Made by a program: the position numbers and the translations under genes. The notes under the pieces are model-generated. The model worked only from the letters and a program-made list of their open reading frames with translations. It did not search any database and had not been told where the DNA came from. A DNA stretch of 17,950 nt from a bacterium (lineage in GTDB: Bacteria > Bacteroidota > Bacteroidia > Bacteroidales > Bacteroidaceae). Location of the stretch: contig SFXD01000046.1 in NCBI GenBank assembly GCA_004559785.1, positions 1-17,950 of the forward strand, written 5' to 3'. Of the stretch, positions 8,001 through 15,448 are shown one piece after another (the stretch's first letter is position 1; each line of letters begins with the position of its first letter).

Positions 8001-8633
8001 TTATTGTTTCGCCTCCAATGCGTCAAGTGCCGCCATGATGGATTTTCTCAGGTGCAGGCCGGCATGTTGAAGTAGCGACTCTGCCTGGTCCCTGAGTTCC
8101 GTTGCCGATCGTTCGTCCAGAATGGCACCGTCTCGCAGGCATCGTGCCAGGCATAGAAATCCGCATAGTTGCTGGTAAGTGTTGCCAGATGCTATCCATC
8201 TGAATGCCGTCTCGGCTGCATGTACGGTGTGGCGGAGCAGGTATGCCACCATAACCTGTGCCATTTCGGGTGTGGTGATTTCCTCAGACCATACGTCTGC
8301 GAGTTCTGCCGTGAAATCTTCCTTCGGCATCAGCATGCAAGCCAGTATCTTGCATTCCCTGATGTTTTCGTTCCAAAGGCTTTGGGCCAGCATCCTGTCA
8401 TGTGGAAACTCGTCTGCAATCTCCTGTAGCCGTGGCAGTTCCACGCCGAATGCCAGTTTGTATGGCATGCCTACCTCCCTCATCCTTGCCGATAGGATGC
8501 CGTTCATGGCTGCCCTCAGTTCTTTCTTTATGTCTTTTATTGTCTGTTCCATGTTGACTTCGTCAAAGATGTGCGACTCGGCAGGGAGCTCAAGTGCGCC
8601 TGGCTCTCTGCTCACATTGTCCCTTCGTGTCAT
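8001..8633 (-). CDS. AlkD-like DNA alkylation repair family HEAT-repeat protein
   Basis: A 210-residue (or 183-residue) all-helical protein matching the Bacteroidales group annotated as DNA alkylation repair (AlkD-like) proteins: ELRAAMNGILSARMREVG, then PYKLAFGVELPRLQEIA, then LWNENIRECKILACMLMP and CGFLCLARCL. AlkD proteins are HEAT-like solenoids that excise bulky alkylated bases; glycosylase activity in this subgroup is not established. Two starts are possible. ATG at 8633 overlaps the upstream dipeptidyl peptidase stop as ATGA, a classic coupling arrangement, and is used here. ATG at 8552 (MEQTIKDIKKEL) is where the recognisable family homology begins; the 27 residues before it look unstructured and unfamiliar. 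The gene is in an apparent operon with the AraC-type and M49 genes. Confidence 0.8.
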   Translation of the reverse strand: MTRRDNVSREPGALELPAESHIFDEVNMEQTIKDIKKELRAAMNGILSARMREVGMPYKLAFGVELPRLQEIADEFPHDRMLAQSLWNENIRECKILACMLMPKEDFTAELADVWSEEITTPEMAQVMVAYLLRHTVHAAETAFRWIASGNTYQQLCGFLCLARCLRDGAILDERSATELRDQAESLLQHAGLHLRKSIMAALDALEAKQ

Positions 8634-10642
8634 AGCGTGGAGTATTCCTTTCCATATCTCAGCATTTGCCGGGTGTATGTTTCCGTGCAGTCCATGGCGA
8701 CGTCGATGGCTTGCCCGTCCTTGTCCCTTACGAGTGTGTACCTTGGATTGATGAATCCCTTGAACGGTGCTATGTTCAGCTTGGCATAACGTTCCCTTAC
8801 CTCCTTGTGCAGCCTTTGGTCTATCTTCACTCCGTACTCTTCCACGAGTCTCCTGGCAGCCTCCAGGTCGCCAGTACTCTTGATGCGCTGTATCTCAGAG
8901 AGCAGGACTCCGAAGGCGTTCCTCAGGGCAGGGTAGTCGTATATCTCCACGTAGTGCTTGCTCTCTCTTTCCGTGATGCCCACGGCCTGTGGGTAGTGCC
9001 TGAGGGTCCAGTGTGCTATCAATGCCCTGTTGCGCATGTGTGCTTCCTCTATCTGCTCGCCTTCGGCTATCCTCGCCGTCTGCGTGAGCAAGCCATTGGT
9101 AAGGTAGCTGTAATACAGAGCCTTGTATGCTTCGGTATCAGGGGTCAGTCCCAGTTCCGTCATCTTGTCGTCAGGCATGTAGTATAGTCCGAATAGGTCA
9201 GCCCTTGCCTCCTCGATGGTGCTGCCGTATGCCTTTAGTGCATCGGGGTCTACGCCAGGCAACAGTTGCCCGCTGCCATGTCCGAGGCATTCGTGCAGGT
9301 CGGTGTGCAGGTTGTCGCATGTTTCGCCGTACATGTCTATCAGTTCCTTGGTAGCCTTGTCTATAGTGAATTCCTCCGTGAGTCCGCTACCCTTGGCAGC
9401 TACCCTGTATGCGTGCGTAAGGTTTCCTATCGTGACACTCTTGCTTCCATGTTCGGCCCTTATCCAGTTGCTGTTGGGTAGGTTGATGCCTATGGCTGAG
9501 CTGGGGTAGAGGTCGCCACCGAGTATGGCGGCGTTGACTACCTTGGCAGATACTCCAGTACAATGTGCCTTCTTGAATCGTGTGTCTACTGGCGAGTTGT
9601 CCTCGAACCACTGTGCGTTCTGGCTCAGGGTAGTCGTTCTCATGGTGGACTGCTTGTCGACGATGTTCGCATACCCTTCCCAGCTTGCCTTTATTCCCAG
9701 GGGGTCGCCGTATGTCTCTATAAAGCCGTTGGTGAAGTCTATCTCGCTGTCTGTGTCTTGTACCCACATTATATTATAAGTGTCGAACAGTGCGAGGTCT
9801 CCTGTCTCGTAGAATCTTACAAGTTGCCTTATGGTATTGGCTTGCGTCTCGCTTTCGGCATATTCCATGGCTTGTTCCAGCAGCGTTGTTATCCTTGAGA
9901 TGGCCTTGCCGTACATGCCACCTTTACGCCAGACGTTTTCTGTGAGAGTCCCGTCGGTATTGCGTTCCAGCCTGCCGTTCAGTCCGTACATCACGGGTCT
10001 GTCTGTTGGTTGTGCGGCCTTGATGGAGTTATAGTATATTTCTGCTTCATGCTGTGTGATGCCTTGGGCGTAGTAGTTGCAGGCTGATGTTGCCACAAGG
10101 TCTTCTCCGTCCGTCTGGTTTACCCTCTTCTGCATGAAGTCAGTGTCGAAGACCAGCCTGTCCATCAGTCGTTCGAAGTCCTGCCTTGCCAGTCCTTCGG
10201 GTATGGGCAAAAGGGATGTGGGAACCTTTTCCAGTTCCCTTAGGAAGAATTCCCTTGAGAAGAGCGGCTTGAACTTGGAGTACCCGTAGTGGTGGTGAAT
10301 GCCGTTGCTGAACCAGACTCTCTTGAGGTAGGTCAGGAAGTGCCTGTAGTCGGTGCAGTCCTTGTCTCCGGAGTAGTTGCCGTAGATTGCCTCCAGCGTC
10401 TTCCTCAGCGGCAGGTTGTATTGGCAGTTCTGGTCCCATAGGATGTCCCTTCCTGTGAGTGCGGCCTCTGTCAGGTAGTAAATTAGCAGTTTCCTCCTTA
10501 GTGTCAGCTTGTCGAAGCATGGCACGTCGTACCTCAGCATCTGTATGTCGGCGAATCGTTCGTCGATGAAATATTCGTCCGTCTTTTCGCCGGTATCGTG
10601 TTGTGTTTGTATTGCTTCTTTTTCTGTGCTTGTGTCAGTCAT
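8630..10642 (-). CDS. Dipeptidyl peptidase III, M49 family zinc metallopeptidase
   Basis: A 670-residue M49 peptidase that removes dipeptides from the N-termini of short peptides. The zinc motif HEXXGH is HECLGH at 450-455 and is followed by IEEARADLFGLYYM, where E478 matches the third zinc ligand of the EECRAE motif. Other family-typical stretches include GLNGRLERNTDGTLTENVWR, GGMYGKAI and LTQTARIAEGEQIEEAHMRN. Length fits the Bacteroides enzymes (about 650-680). No signal peptide or lipobox is present (it begins MTDTSTEKEAIQTQ), so it is predicted cytoplasmic; from memory some Bacteroides homologues carry a lipoprotein signal. It overlaps the AraC-type regulator by 8 nt upstream and the AlkD-like gene by 4 nt (ATGA) downstream, a tightly coupled three-gene unit. 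Confidence 0.95.
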   Translation of the reverse strand: MTDTSTEKEAIQTQHDTGEKTDEYFIDERFADIQMLRYDVPCFDKLTLRRKLLIYYLTEAALTGRDILWDQNCQYNLPLRKTLEAIYGNYSGDKDCTDYRHFLTYLKRVWFSNGIHHHYGYSKFKPLFSREFFLRELEKVPTSLLPIPEGLARQDFERLMDRLVFDTDFMQKRVNQTDGEDLVATSACNYYAQGITQHEAEIYYNSIKAAQPTDRPVMYGLNGRLERNTDGTLTENVWRKGGMYGKAISRITTLLEQAMEYAESETQANTIRQLVRFYETGDLALFDTYNIMWVQDTDSEIDFTNGFIETYGDPLGIKASWEGYANIVDKQSTMRTTTLSQNAQWFEDNSPVDTRFKKAHCTGVSAKVVNAAILGGDLYPSSAIGINLPNSNWIRAEHGSKSVTIGNLTHAYRVAAKGSGLTEEFTIDKATKELIDMYGETCDNLHTDLHECLGHGSGQLLPGVDPDALKAYGSTIEEARADLFGLYYMPDDKMTELGLTPDTEAYKALYYSYLTNGLLTQTARIAEGEQIEEAHMRNRALIAHWTLRHYPQAVGITERESKHYVEIYDYPALRNAFGVLLSEIQRIKSTGDLEAARRLVEEYGVKIDQRLHKEVRERYAKLNIAPFKGFINPRYTLVRDKDGQAIDVAMDCTETYTRQMLRYGKEYSTL

Positions 10643-11117
10643 CCTTTCTTTTGCCTTTGCTTTTGTCCTTTTTGCCCTTCTTCTTCATCATGTTGTTCTT
10701 GAGGCTCAGCATGTTCTGCTTCTTGTATTCGAAGGGCGACATTCCCACCCTGCGGAAGAATGCTGCATAGAAGCATTGCCGGTTGGCGAATCCCACCTTC
10801 GTGCCTACGTCCTCCATGGTCATGTTGACATAGTGAATGTCCGATAGCATGTACATAGCCTCCTTCACCCTGAAGTCGTTCACCATCTGCGAGTAGTTGT
10901 CTTGGTATTTCAGGTTGATTACGGCACTGACGTACCTGGTGTTTGTGCCCAGTTCCTTTGCCATTTCCTGTGCTGAGTACTTAGGATACCTGTATTTCTT
11001 TTCCACGATGAACTTTACCATTATCTTTTGGTATAGTTCCTCGGCCAGCGATTCGGACAGGGTTGTGCGGTAGAGTGGAGTTTTCTGTTTCTTGTCCGTT
11101 ATGTTATACTTAGGCAT
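10635..11117 (-). CDS. AraC-type helix-turn-helix regulator, DNA-binding domain only
   Basis: A 160-residue protein consisting of little more than an AraC/XylS DNA-binding domain. The first HTH is near 48-67 (YSAQEMAKELGTNTRYVSAVI) and the second near 99-121 (MTMEDVGTKVGFANRQCFYAAF), followed by the family ending GMSPFEYKK. There is no cupin or other ligand-binding domain; the N-terminal 45 residues are basic and helical. The C-terminal ~16 residues are a lysine-rich tail (KKKGKKDKSKGKRKDD). Similar short AraC proteins are common in Bacteroidales. The stop overlaps the dipeptidyl peptidase III start by 8 nt, so it probably leads an operon with M49 and AlkD-like genes and may be autoregulatory. 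Signal and targets are unknown. Confidence 0.9.
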   Translation of the reverse strand: MPKYNITDKKQKTPLYRTTLSESLAEELYQKIMVKFIVEKKYRYPKYSAQEMAKELGTNTRYVSAVINLKYQDNYSQMVNDFRVKEAMYMLSDIHYVNMTMEDVGTKVGFANRQCFYAAFFRRVGMSPFEYKKQNMLSLKNNMMKKKGKKDKSKGKRKDD

Positions 11118-11176
11118 ATCTGTTTTTTTATGCTTGTTGGTATGTATTATGGCTTGCTTGCAGTTCTTTCCTCTTG

Positions 11177-11212
11177 CAAAAATACAGAAAGTTTTTCTAT
11201 TTCGTTACAAAA
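11177..11212 (-). promoter_or_regulatory. Probable promoter of the AraC-type / M49 / AlkD-like unit
   Basis: Minus strand TATTTTTG (11184-11177) matches TAnnTTTG, and a TTTTG box lies at 11212-11208, giving a 23-nt spacer that is longer than the ideal 19-20. The predicted leader is about 55 nt to the ATG at 11117. The surrounding 147-nt gap (11118-11264) is AT-rich and otherwise holds no gene. Confidence 0.5.
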
Positions 11213-11264
11213 CATAGAATAAAATATGTTAACGGAATGTAAACAACCTAAAAAACGACTAATA

Positions 11265-13958
11265 TTACGAGTTGTTTGGGTCGTCAGGTCGCTGTGTTTC
11301 TTGTCCGTTGTCCAATTGTCGTTGCCTTGCTTTCTCATGTTCCTCGAGTATCAGCGTAGCCTTTGCAATCTGCATCATGATATTCTTCCTCTTCGCATTG
11401 AGCGACTCCATCTGCGTTGCGATGTTGTTTCTCATATCCTCCTCGTCTGCTTGTCTGTATCCTCCTTCGGCCTGCAGGGCGACGAAGCGGCAGTTCAGGT
11501 CGTCTACCCTTGCCTGGCAGAGTGCTACCTCCATCTGTACCTTTCTTATATATTGCCTCTTTCCGTTCCAGTCCTTTGCGTCTCCCAGCACCTGTTCCAA
11601 TTCCTGGTACTGTACCGGAGGGTTCTGTGCGTTGTACGAGTGCATCCACACGTCGAGTGCCGATCTCTCCCGGCTGAGCCATGTGTCGGTCAGCTTGCAT
11701 TGCCTTGCATAGCATTCGTTCCTTCCGAGCGTCCTTTCCCTTTCCTTCGATAGAATGTTGGCCGCGCTGGTTTCCTCGTTTTCCCTGTCCTGTGCGCCTG
11801 CCAGTTCGTCGTAGAATCTGGCGAAGTACTGCCTTGGCATGAGGTCTCCAAGGAGTTTGTCGTATTCCTTGTCCTTTTCGCTGAGCAGGTTGGCGCAGTC
11901 TCCCATTCGGTCGTTGATGGCATGGTATTGCCTCTTGTGTATTTCAAGGGTTTCTTTCATGTGGCTCAGTTTCAGTCTCTCGGTGTCAAGTTCGCGTTGT
12001 TCCTTGTCGATCTTGTCGTTCATACTGGTCCAGAAAGCCTTCAGTCGCAGTATGTGGTTTCTCAGTTCCTCGTGGCTTGTTGTCCATTCGTTGAGCCAGT
12101 CCTTGATGGTGATGGCCTTGTCGAGGCTTTCGTATGTCTGGCTGAACCTCTTGTTGAGCAATTCCATCAGTCCCTGTATTCTGTCGGTCTGTCCTGCCAT
12201 TACCTGGCATCCTGTGTTGAGTTCGTTCAGCCTGGTACTTAGTTCGTTCTTTCTCAGTTCCAGCTTCTGTAGTTTCTCGGTGAGTTCGGTGATTAGCGTC
12301 TGGTGGAACGAGAAAGCATCCAGTTCCTTGCTTGCCTTCTCTGCCTCTCTCTTGGCGTTGTCCAGTAGCAGTCCAAGTGTTACCGTCCTTGCCTCCATGT
12401 TCGTGCTGGGCGAGCATTCGGCGAATTGCCTGTCCAGTCCGGCGAACAGATGCCATTCCCTTACGTCCTCTGCCTGTCTCTGCCTTGCGTTTGCCAGGGC
12501 CTGTTCCTCGGCATACATCCTTCCCTTGCTCTCTGCCAGTTCGGTCCTTAGTCCTTCGAGGATCTTCGCCTTGCTCCTCGACTCCTGTGCCAGTTGTTCG
12601 TATTCTGTCTTGAAGTCTCCGATTAGCTTGCTTTGCTCAAGCATGGTGTCGCTGTGGTACGGGTGGCTGCATGCTCCGCATACCGGGCAGTTTGCTCCCT
12701 CCTTTAGGTCGGCCCTGAGCTGTATGATGTCCTGTCCCTTGCTAAGCAGGTAGGTGTATTCCTTCTCCCTGCACAGCCTTGCCGTCTTGCCCGCCTCGTT
12801 CTCGGCTGTCTTGAGGTTCTGCTCGGTATGTGCCACATGCAGTTTCAGTTCGGTCAGCAGTCTTTGTTTCTCGTCCAGTGTGGCGTACCCGGTGGATATC
12901 CTTCTCCATAGCGACTGTGCCGCGTTCAGCATCAGTATCCTGCCCTTTAGGGACATGGCCCTTTCCTGCAGCTTGAAGCTGTCTTGTCCCTGTATGCTCT
13001 TCCTGTGAGTGTCGAGTTCGTCCTCCAGGGATGCTATCTGCGAGGTGATGTCCTGGTATTGGCTGAATACCTGGCAGAGCTGCTCGTTCTCGTCGTTCTG
13101 TCTTCTGTTAGCCTCTTTCAGCCTGTTGCGCAGGTCTTGTATCTGCATTTCCACTTCCTGCAGGTATTCCAGCCTTACGAGTATGCTCTCGGCGTGTTCC
13201 AGCATCTCGCTGTGCATCTCTATCGACTGCCTGCCCGCCCTGTGTCGTTCCAGTTCCATCTCCTGCATGGCTATTTCCTCTTCCTCCTCCCTCACGGTGG
13301 TCTGCAAGGCATCCATCATAGCCTTGATGCTGTCGGCAAGCTTGCGTAGCTCGTCGACGTCCATGTTTACCATGGTCCTGAAGCCTTCTATGAAGCATCC
13401 GTTTAATACGTTGTCGTGTACGGCCAGCAGTCTTTCCTGTGCCAGTTTCCTGTCGTTAGTGGCCTGCTTGACCCTTTTTTCCTGCTCGTCCCACCTTTTC
13501 TGCAAGGTCTCCGCTTCGTGGTCCAATGCGGTGATGCTGCGTTTGTACTCGTCTCTTATGCCTTGCAGCAGCCCCACCTTCATGTACGTGCCTGCCACGC
13601 TCTCGAAGGTCTCGTACCTTTCCAGCATGGCAATGTCGTCGCCCATGCCCGTCAGTTGCTTGCTCAGTTCGTAGAGCCTTGCCTTCTCCTTCCCCAGGGT
13701 GAGTTTCAGTTCGCAGTATCTCTTTAGCCATTCCTGCTGCCTTTCGAGCATCTTGATGCTGTCTTCCGTGTTCTGCAGCTTGGTCTCTGCCAGCTTGAGC
13801 CCCTCCTTGGTGCGTTGCAGTTGCATGGGATTCAGCAAGCGGTTGCCCCCCGTGCTGGTGCTGCGCTCTGTCGTGTGTCTTGGGAGTGTGTCCGCCGTGC
13901 TGGGTGAGTTGCTGCAGGTGTCGTGGCGGTTGTCTGCCTTTTTGCCAAAGAAATTCAT
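11265..13958 (-). CDS. Headless SbcC/Rad50-like zinc-hook coiled-coil protein (no ATPase domains)
   Basis: An 897-residue protein that is nearly all heptad-patterned coiled coil. C424-P-V-C427-G, followed by ACSHPYHSD, sits close to the middle and matches the Rad50/SbcC zinc hook, which dimerises two molecules by sharing one zinc. Further stretches recall the coiled-coil part of Bacteroidota SbcC: FAECSPSTN near 512, the following LLDNAKREAEKASKELDAF, and NPPVQYQELEQ near 776. SbcC needs an N-terminal Walker A lobe and a C-terminal signature / Walker B lobe; neither is present. The protein begins with about 44 polar, Ser/Thr-rich residues (MNFFGKKADNRHD) and ends in a polar Q/D/N tail. The frame is intact, so this is not an obvious pseudogene. 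ATG at 13958 was chosen; upstream codons to 14045 run through the promoter region. No sbcD or nuclease is adjacent. Function unknown: a structural tether, an SbcC partner or an antagonist are inferences. Confidence 0.85.
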   Translation of the reverse strand: MNFFGKKADNRHDTCSNSPSTADTLPRHTTERSTSTGGNRLLNPMQLQRTKEGLKLAETKLQNTEDSIKMLERQQEWLKRYCELKLTLGKEKARLYELSKQLTGMGDDIAMLERYETFESVAGTYMKVGLLQGIRDEYKRSITALDHEAETLQKRWDEQEKRVKQATNDRKLAQERLLAVHDNVLNGCFIEGFRTMVNMDVDELRKLADSIKAMMDALQTTVREEEEEIAMQEMELERHRAGRQSIEMHSEMLEHAESILVRLEYLQEVEMQIQDLRNRLKEANRRQNDENEQLCQVFSQYQDITSQIASLEDELDTHRKSIQGQDSFKLQERAMSLKGRILMLNAAQSLWRRISTGYATLDEKQRLLTELKLHVAHTEQNLKTAENEAGKTARLCREKEYTYLLSKGQDIIQLRADLKEGANCPVCGACSHPYHSDTMLEQSKLIGDFKTEYEQLAQESRSKAKILEGLRTELAESKGRMYAEEQALANARQRQAEDVREWHLFAGLDRQFAECSPSTNMEARTVTLGLLLDNAKREAEKASKELDAFSFHQTLITELTEKLQKLELRKNELSTRLNELNTGCQVMAGQTDRIQGLMELLNKRFSQTYESLDKAITIKDWLNEWTTSHEELRNHILRLKAFWTSMNDKIDKEQRELDTERLKLSHMKETLEIHKRQYHAINDRMGDCANLLSEKDKEYDKLLGDLMPRQYFARFYDELAGAQDRENEETSAANILSKERERTLGRNECYARQCKLTDTWLSRERSALDVWMHSYNAQNPPVQYQELEQVLGDAKDWNGKRQYIRKVQMEVALCQARVDDLNCRFVALQAEGGYRQADEEDMRNNIATQMESLNAKRKNIMMQIAKATLILEEHEKARQRQLDNGQETQRPDDPNNS

Positions 13959-13981
13959 GCCTTTTTCGTCTTTTTTCCACG

Positions 13982-13989
13982 CAAAGGTA
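13982..13989 (-). promoter_or_regulatory. -7 element for the headless zinc-hook gene
   Basis: Minus strand TACCTTTG (13989-13982) is an exact TAnnTTTG match, identical in sequence to the -7 of the Fur-family promoter, and lies 23 nt before the ATG at 13958. The -33 region is G-rich and lacks TTTG, so the promoter may be weaker or activator-dependent. It is back-to-back with the hisS promoter. Confidence 0.5.
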
Positions 13990-13998
13990 GCAAGTTTT

Positions 13999-14029
13999 TT
14001 TGAGATTTCCCCATTTTCCCGTAACTTTG
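13999..14029 (+). promoter_or_regulatory. Bacteroidota-type promoter of the hisS operon
   Basis: TTTG at 13999-14002 (end of a T-run), a 19-nt spacer, then TAACTTTG at 14022-14029 form an exact -33/-7 pair. The predicted start near 14035 gives a leader of about 58 nt before the hisS ATG. The -33 box is only about 10 bp from the -7 box of the divergent zinc-hook gene, so occupancy of one may affect the other. Confidence 0.75.
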
Positions 14030-14092
14030 CATCATCTAAATACATTAATTTCGTTACAAGGATTTCAATTCAACATCAAGGCTTATTCGATT

Positions 14093-15448
14093 ATGGCACA
14101 GAAACCAAGTATACCCAAGGGAACACGCGATTTCGGCCCGCAGGAAATGGCGAGGCGCAACTACATATTCAACACCATACGCGAAGTCTATGCGCTCTAC
14201 GGATTCCAGCAGATAGAGACTCCTGCCATGGAGAACCTTTCCACACTGATGGGCAAGTACGGCGAGGAGGGAGACAAGCTGCTCTTCAAGATACTGAACA
14301 GCGGAGACTTCCTTAGGGGCATCGGCGAGGATGACCTCAGGACCGGCGCTACGGGTCATCTGGCAGCACTGTTGTGCGAGAAGGGGCTTAGGTATGACCT
14401 GACCGTGCCCTTCGCACGCTACGTGGTTCAGCACAGGGACGAGCTTGCGCTGCCTTTCCGCCGTTACCAGATACAGCCCGTATGGCGTGCCGACAGACCG
14501 CAGAAGGGACGCTACCGCGAGTTCTACCAGTGTGATGCCGACGTGGTGGGCAGCGACTCGCTGCTCAACGAGGTCGAGCTGATGCAGATAGTGGACACCG
14601 TGTTCAGCCGCTTCGGCATCAGGGTTTGCATCAAGATAAACGACAGGAAGGTGCTCACGGGCATTGCCGAGATGATTGGCGCGGCCGACAAGATAGTGGA
14701 CATCACCGTAGCTATCGACAAGCTGGACAAGATAGGGCTGGACAACGTTAACGCCGAGCTCAGGGAGGACGGGCTTTCCGAGAGCCAGATAGAGGCGTTG
14801 CAGCCCATCGTCACGCTGTCAGGCACTAACAGTGAGAAGCTCTCCGTCATGCGGCAGGTGCTTGCGCAGAGTCAGACGGGACTCAGGGGACTGGAGGAGT
14901 TGCAATTCGTGCTCTCCAGGTACAAGGGCGCAGCGCAGCTGGAGTTCGACCTTACGCTGGCTCGTGGGCTCAACTACTATACTGGCTGTATCTTTGAGGT
15001 CAAGGCCATGGACGTGGAAATCGGTTCCATCACGGGCGGAGGACGCTACGACAACCTGACGGGCATATTCGGAATGCCGGGCATCAGCGGCGTGGGCATC
15101 AGCTTCGGTGCCGACCGCATCTACGATGTCCTCAACCAGCTCGACCTCTATCCTCAGGAGGTGACTACTGCCACCCAGCTGCTGTTCGTCAACTTTGGCG
15201 ATGCCGAGACCGACTATTGCTTGCCCATACTGGCGCAGGCCAGGGCAGCCGGCATACGTGCCGAGGTATACCCCGATGCCGTTAAGGTGAAGAAGCAGAT
15301 GCAGTACGCCAACGCCAAGGGCATACCCTTCGTGGCGATGGCTGGAGAGACCGAGATGCAACAGGGCAAGATTACCCTGAAGGACATGGCTACGGGCGAG
15401 CAGGCATGCATAGATGCCTCCGAGCTTATTGACAGGCTGAGGCGATGA
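14093..15448 (+). CDS. hisS: Histidyl-tRNA synthetase
   Basis: A 451-residue class II aminoacyl-tRNA synthetase charging tRNA-His. Motif 1 covers YIFNTIREVYALYGFQQIETP; motif 2 is RRYQIQPVWRADRPQKGRYREFYQCD with conserved Arg residues near 123-148; the histidine-specific motif is LARGLNYYTG with R291; motif 3 is GGGRYDNL through GVGISFGADRIYDVL (315-347). The C-terminal anticodon-binding domain spans about 360-451. ATG at 14093 (MAQKPSIPKGTRDFG) is the family-like start; in-frame codons further upstream from 14000 overlap the promoter. It is the first gene of a likely operon with ubiE/menG, whose ATG overlaps the hisS stop as ATGA. Confidence 0.97.
   Translation: MAQKPSIPKGTRDFGPQEMARRNYIFNTIREVYALYGFQQIETPAMENLSTLMGKYGEEGDKLLFKILNSGDFLRGIGEDDLRTGATGHLAALLCEKGLRYDLTVPFARYVVQHRDELALPFRRYQIQPVWRADRPQKGRYREFYQCDADVVGSDSLLNEVELMQIVDTVFSRFGIRVCIKINDRKVLTGIAEMIGAADKIVDITVAIDKLDKIGLDNVNAELREDGLSESQIEALQPIVTLSGTNSEKLSVMRQVLAQSQTGLRGLEELQFVLSRYKGAAQLEFDLTLARGLNYYTGCIFEVKAMDVEIGSITGGGRYDNLTGIFGMPGISGVGISFGADRIYDVLNQLDLYPQEVTTATQLLFVNFGDAETDYCLPILAQARAAGIRAEVYPDAVKVKKQMQYANAKGIPFVAMAGETEMQQGKITLKDMATGEQACIDASELIDRLRR

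Noticed and set aside
11261..11270. TAATATTAC next to the zinc-hook stop, resembling the rolling-circle origin nonamer of some ssDNA replicons
   Set aside because: It lies in an AT-rich intergenic edge with no Rep gene or supporting stem of convincing length. A nonamer match in such sequence is easily coincidental.
11839..12753. Long open frame on the plus strand opposite the zinc-hook gene (about 300 codons, Ser/Leu/Cys-rich)
   Set aside because: It is the complement of a coiled-coil gene rich in Glu, Lys and Gln, which yields few stops and a Ser/Leu-rich translation. It has no recognisable domain, and several similar frames cover the same gene.
13959..14045. Upstream extension of the zinc-hook gene to 14045
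   Set aside because: It would encode through the divergent promoter boxes. The ATG at 13958 follows a good -7 element at a typical distance.
14000..14092. Upstream extension of hisS to an ATG at 14000
   Set aside because: The added residues are non-conserved and the segment contains the -7 element; the family-like N-terminus starts at 14093.
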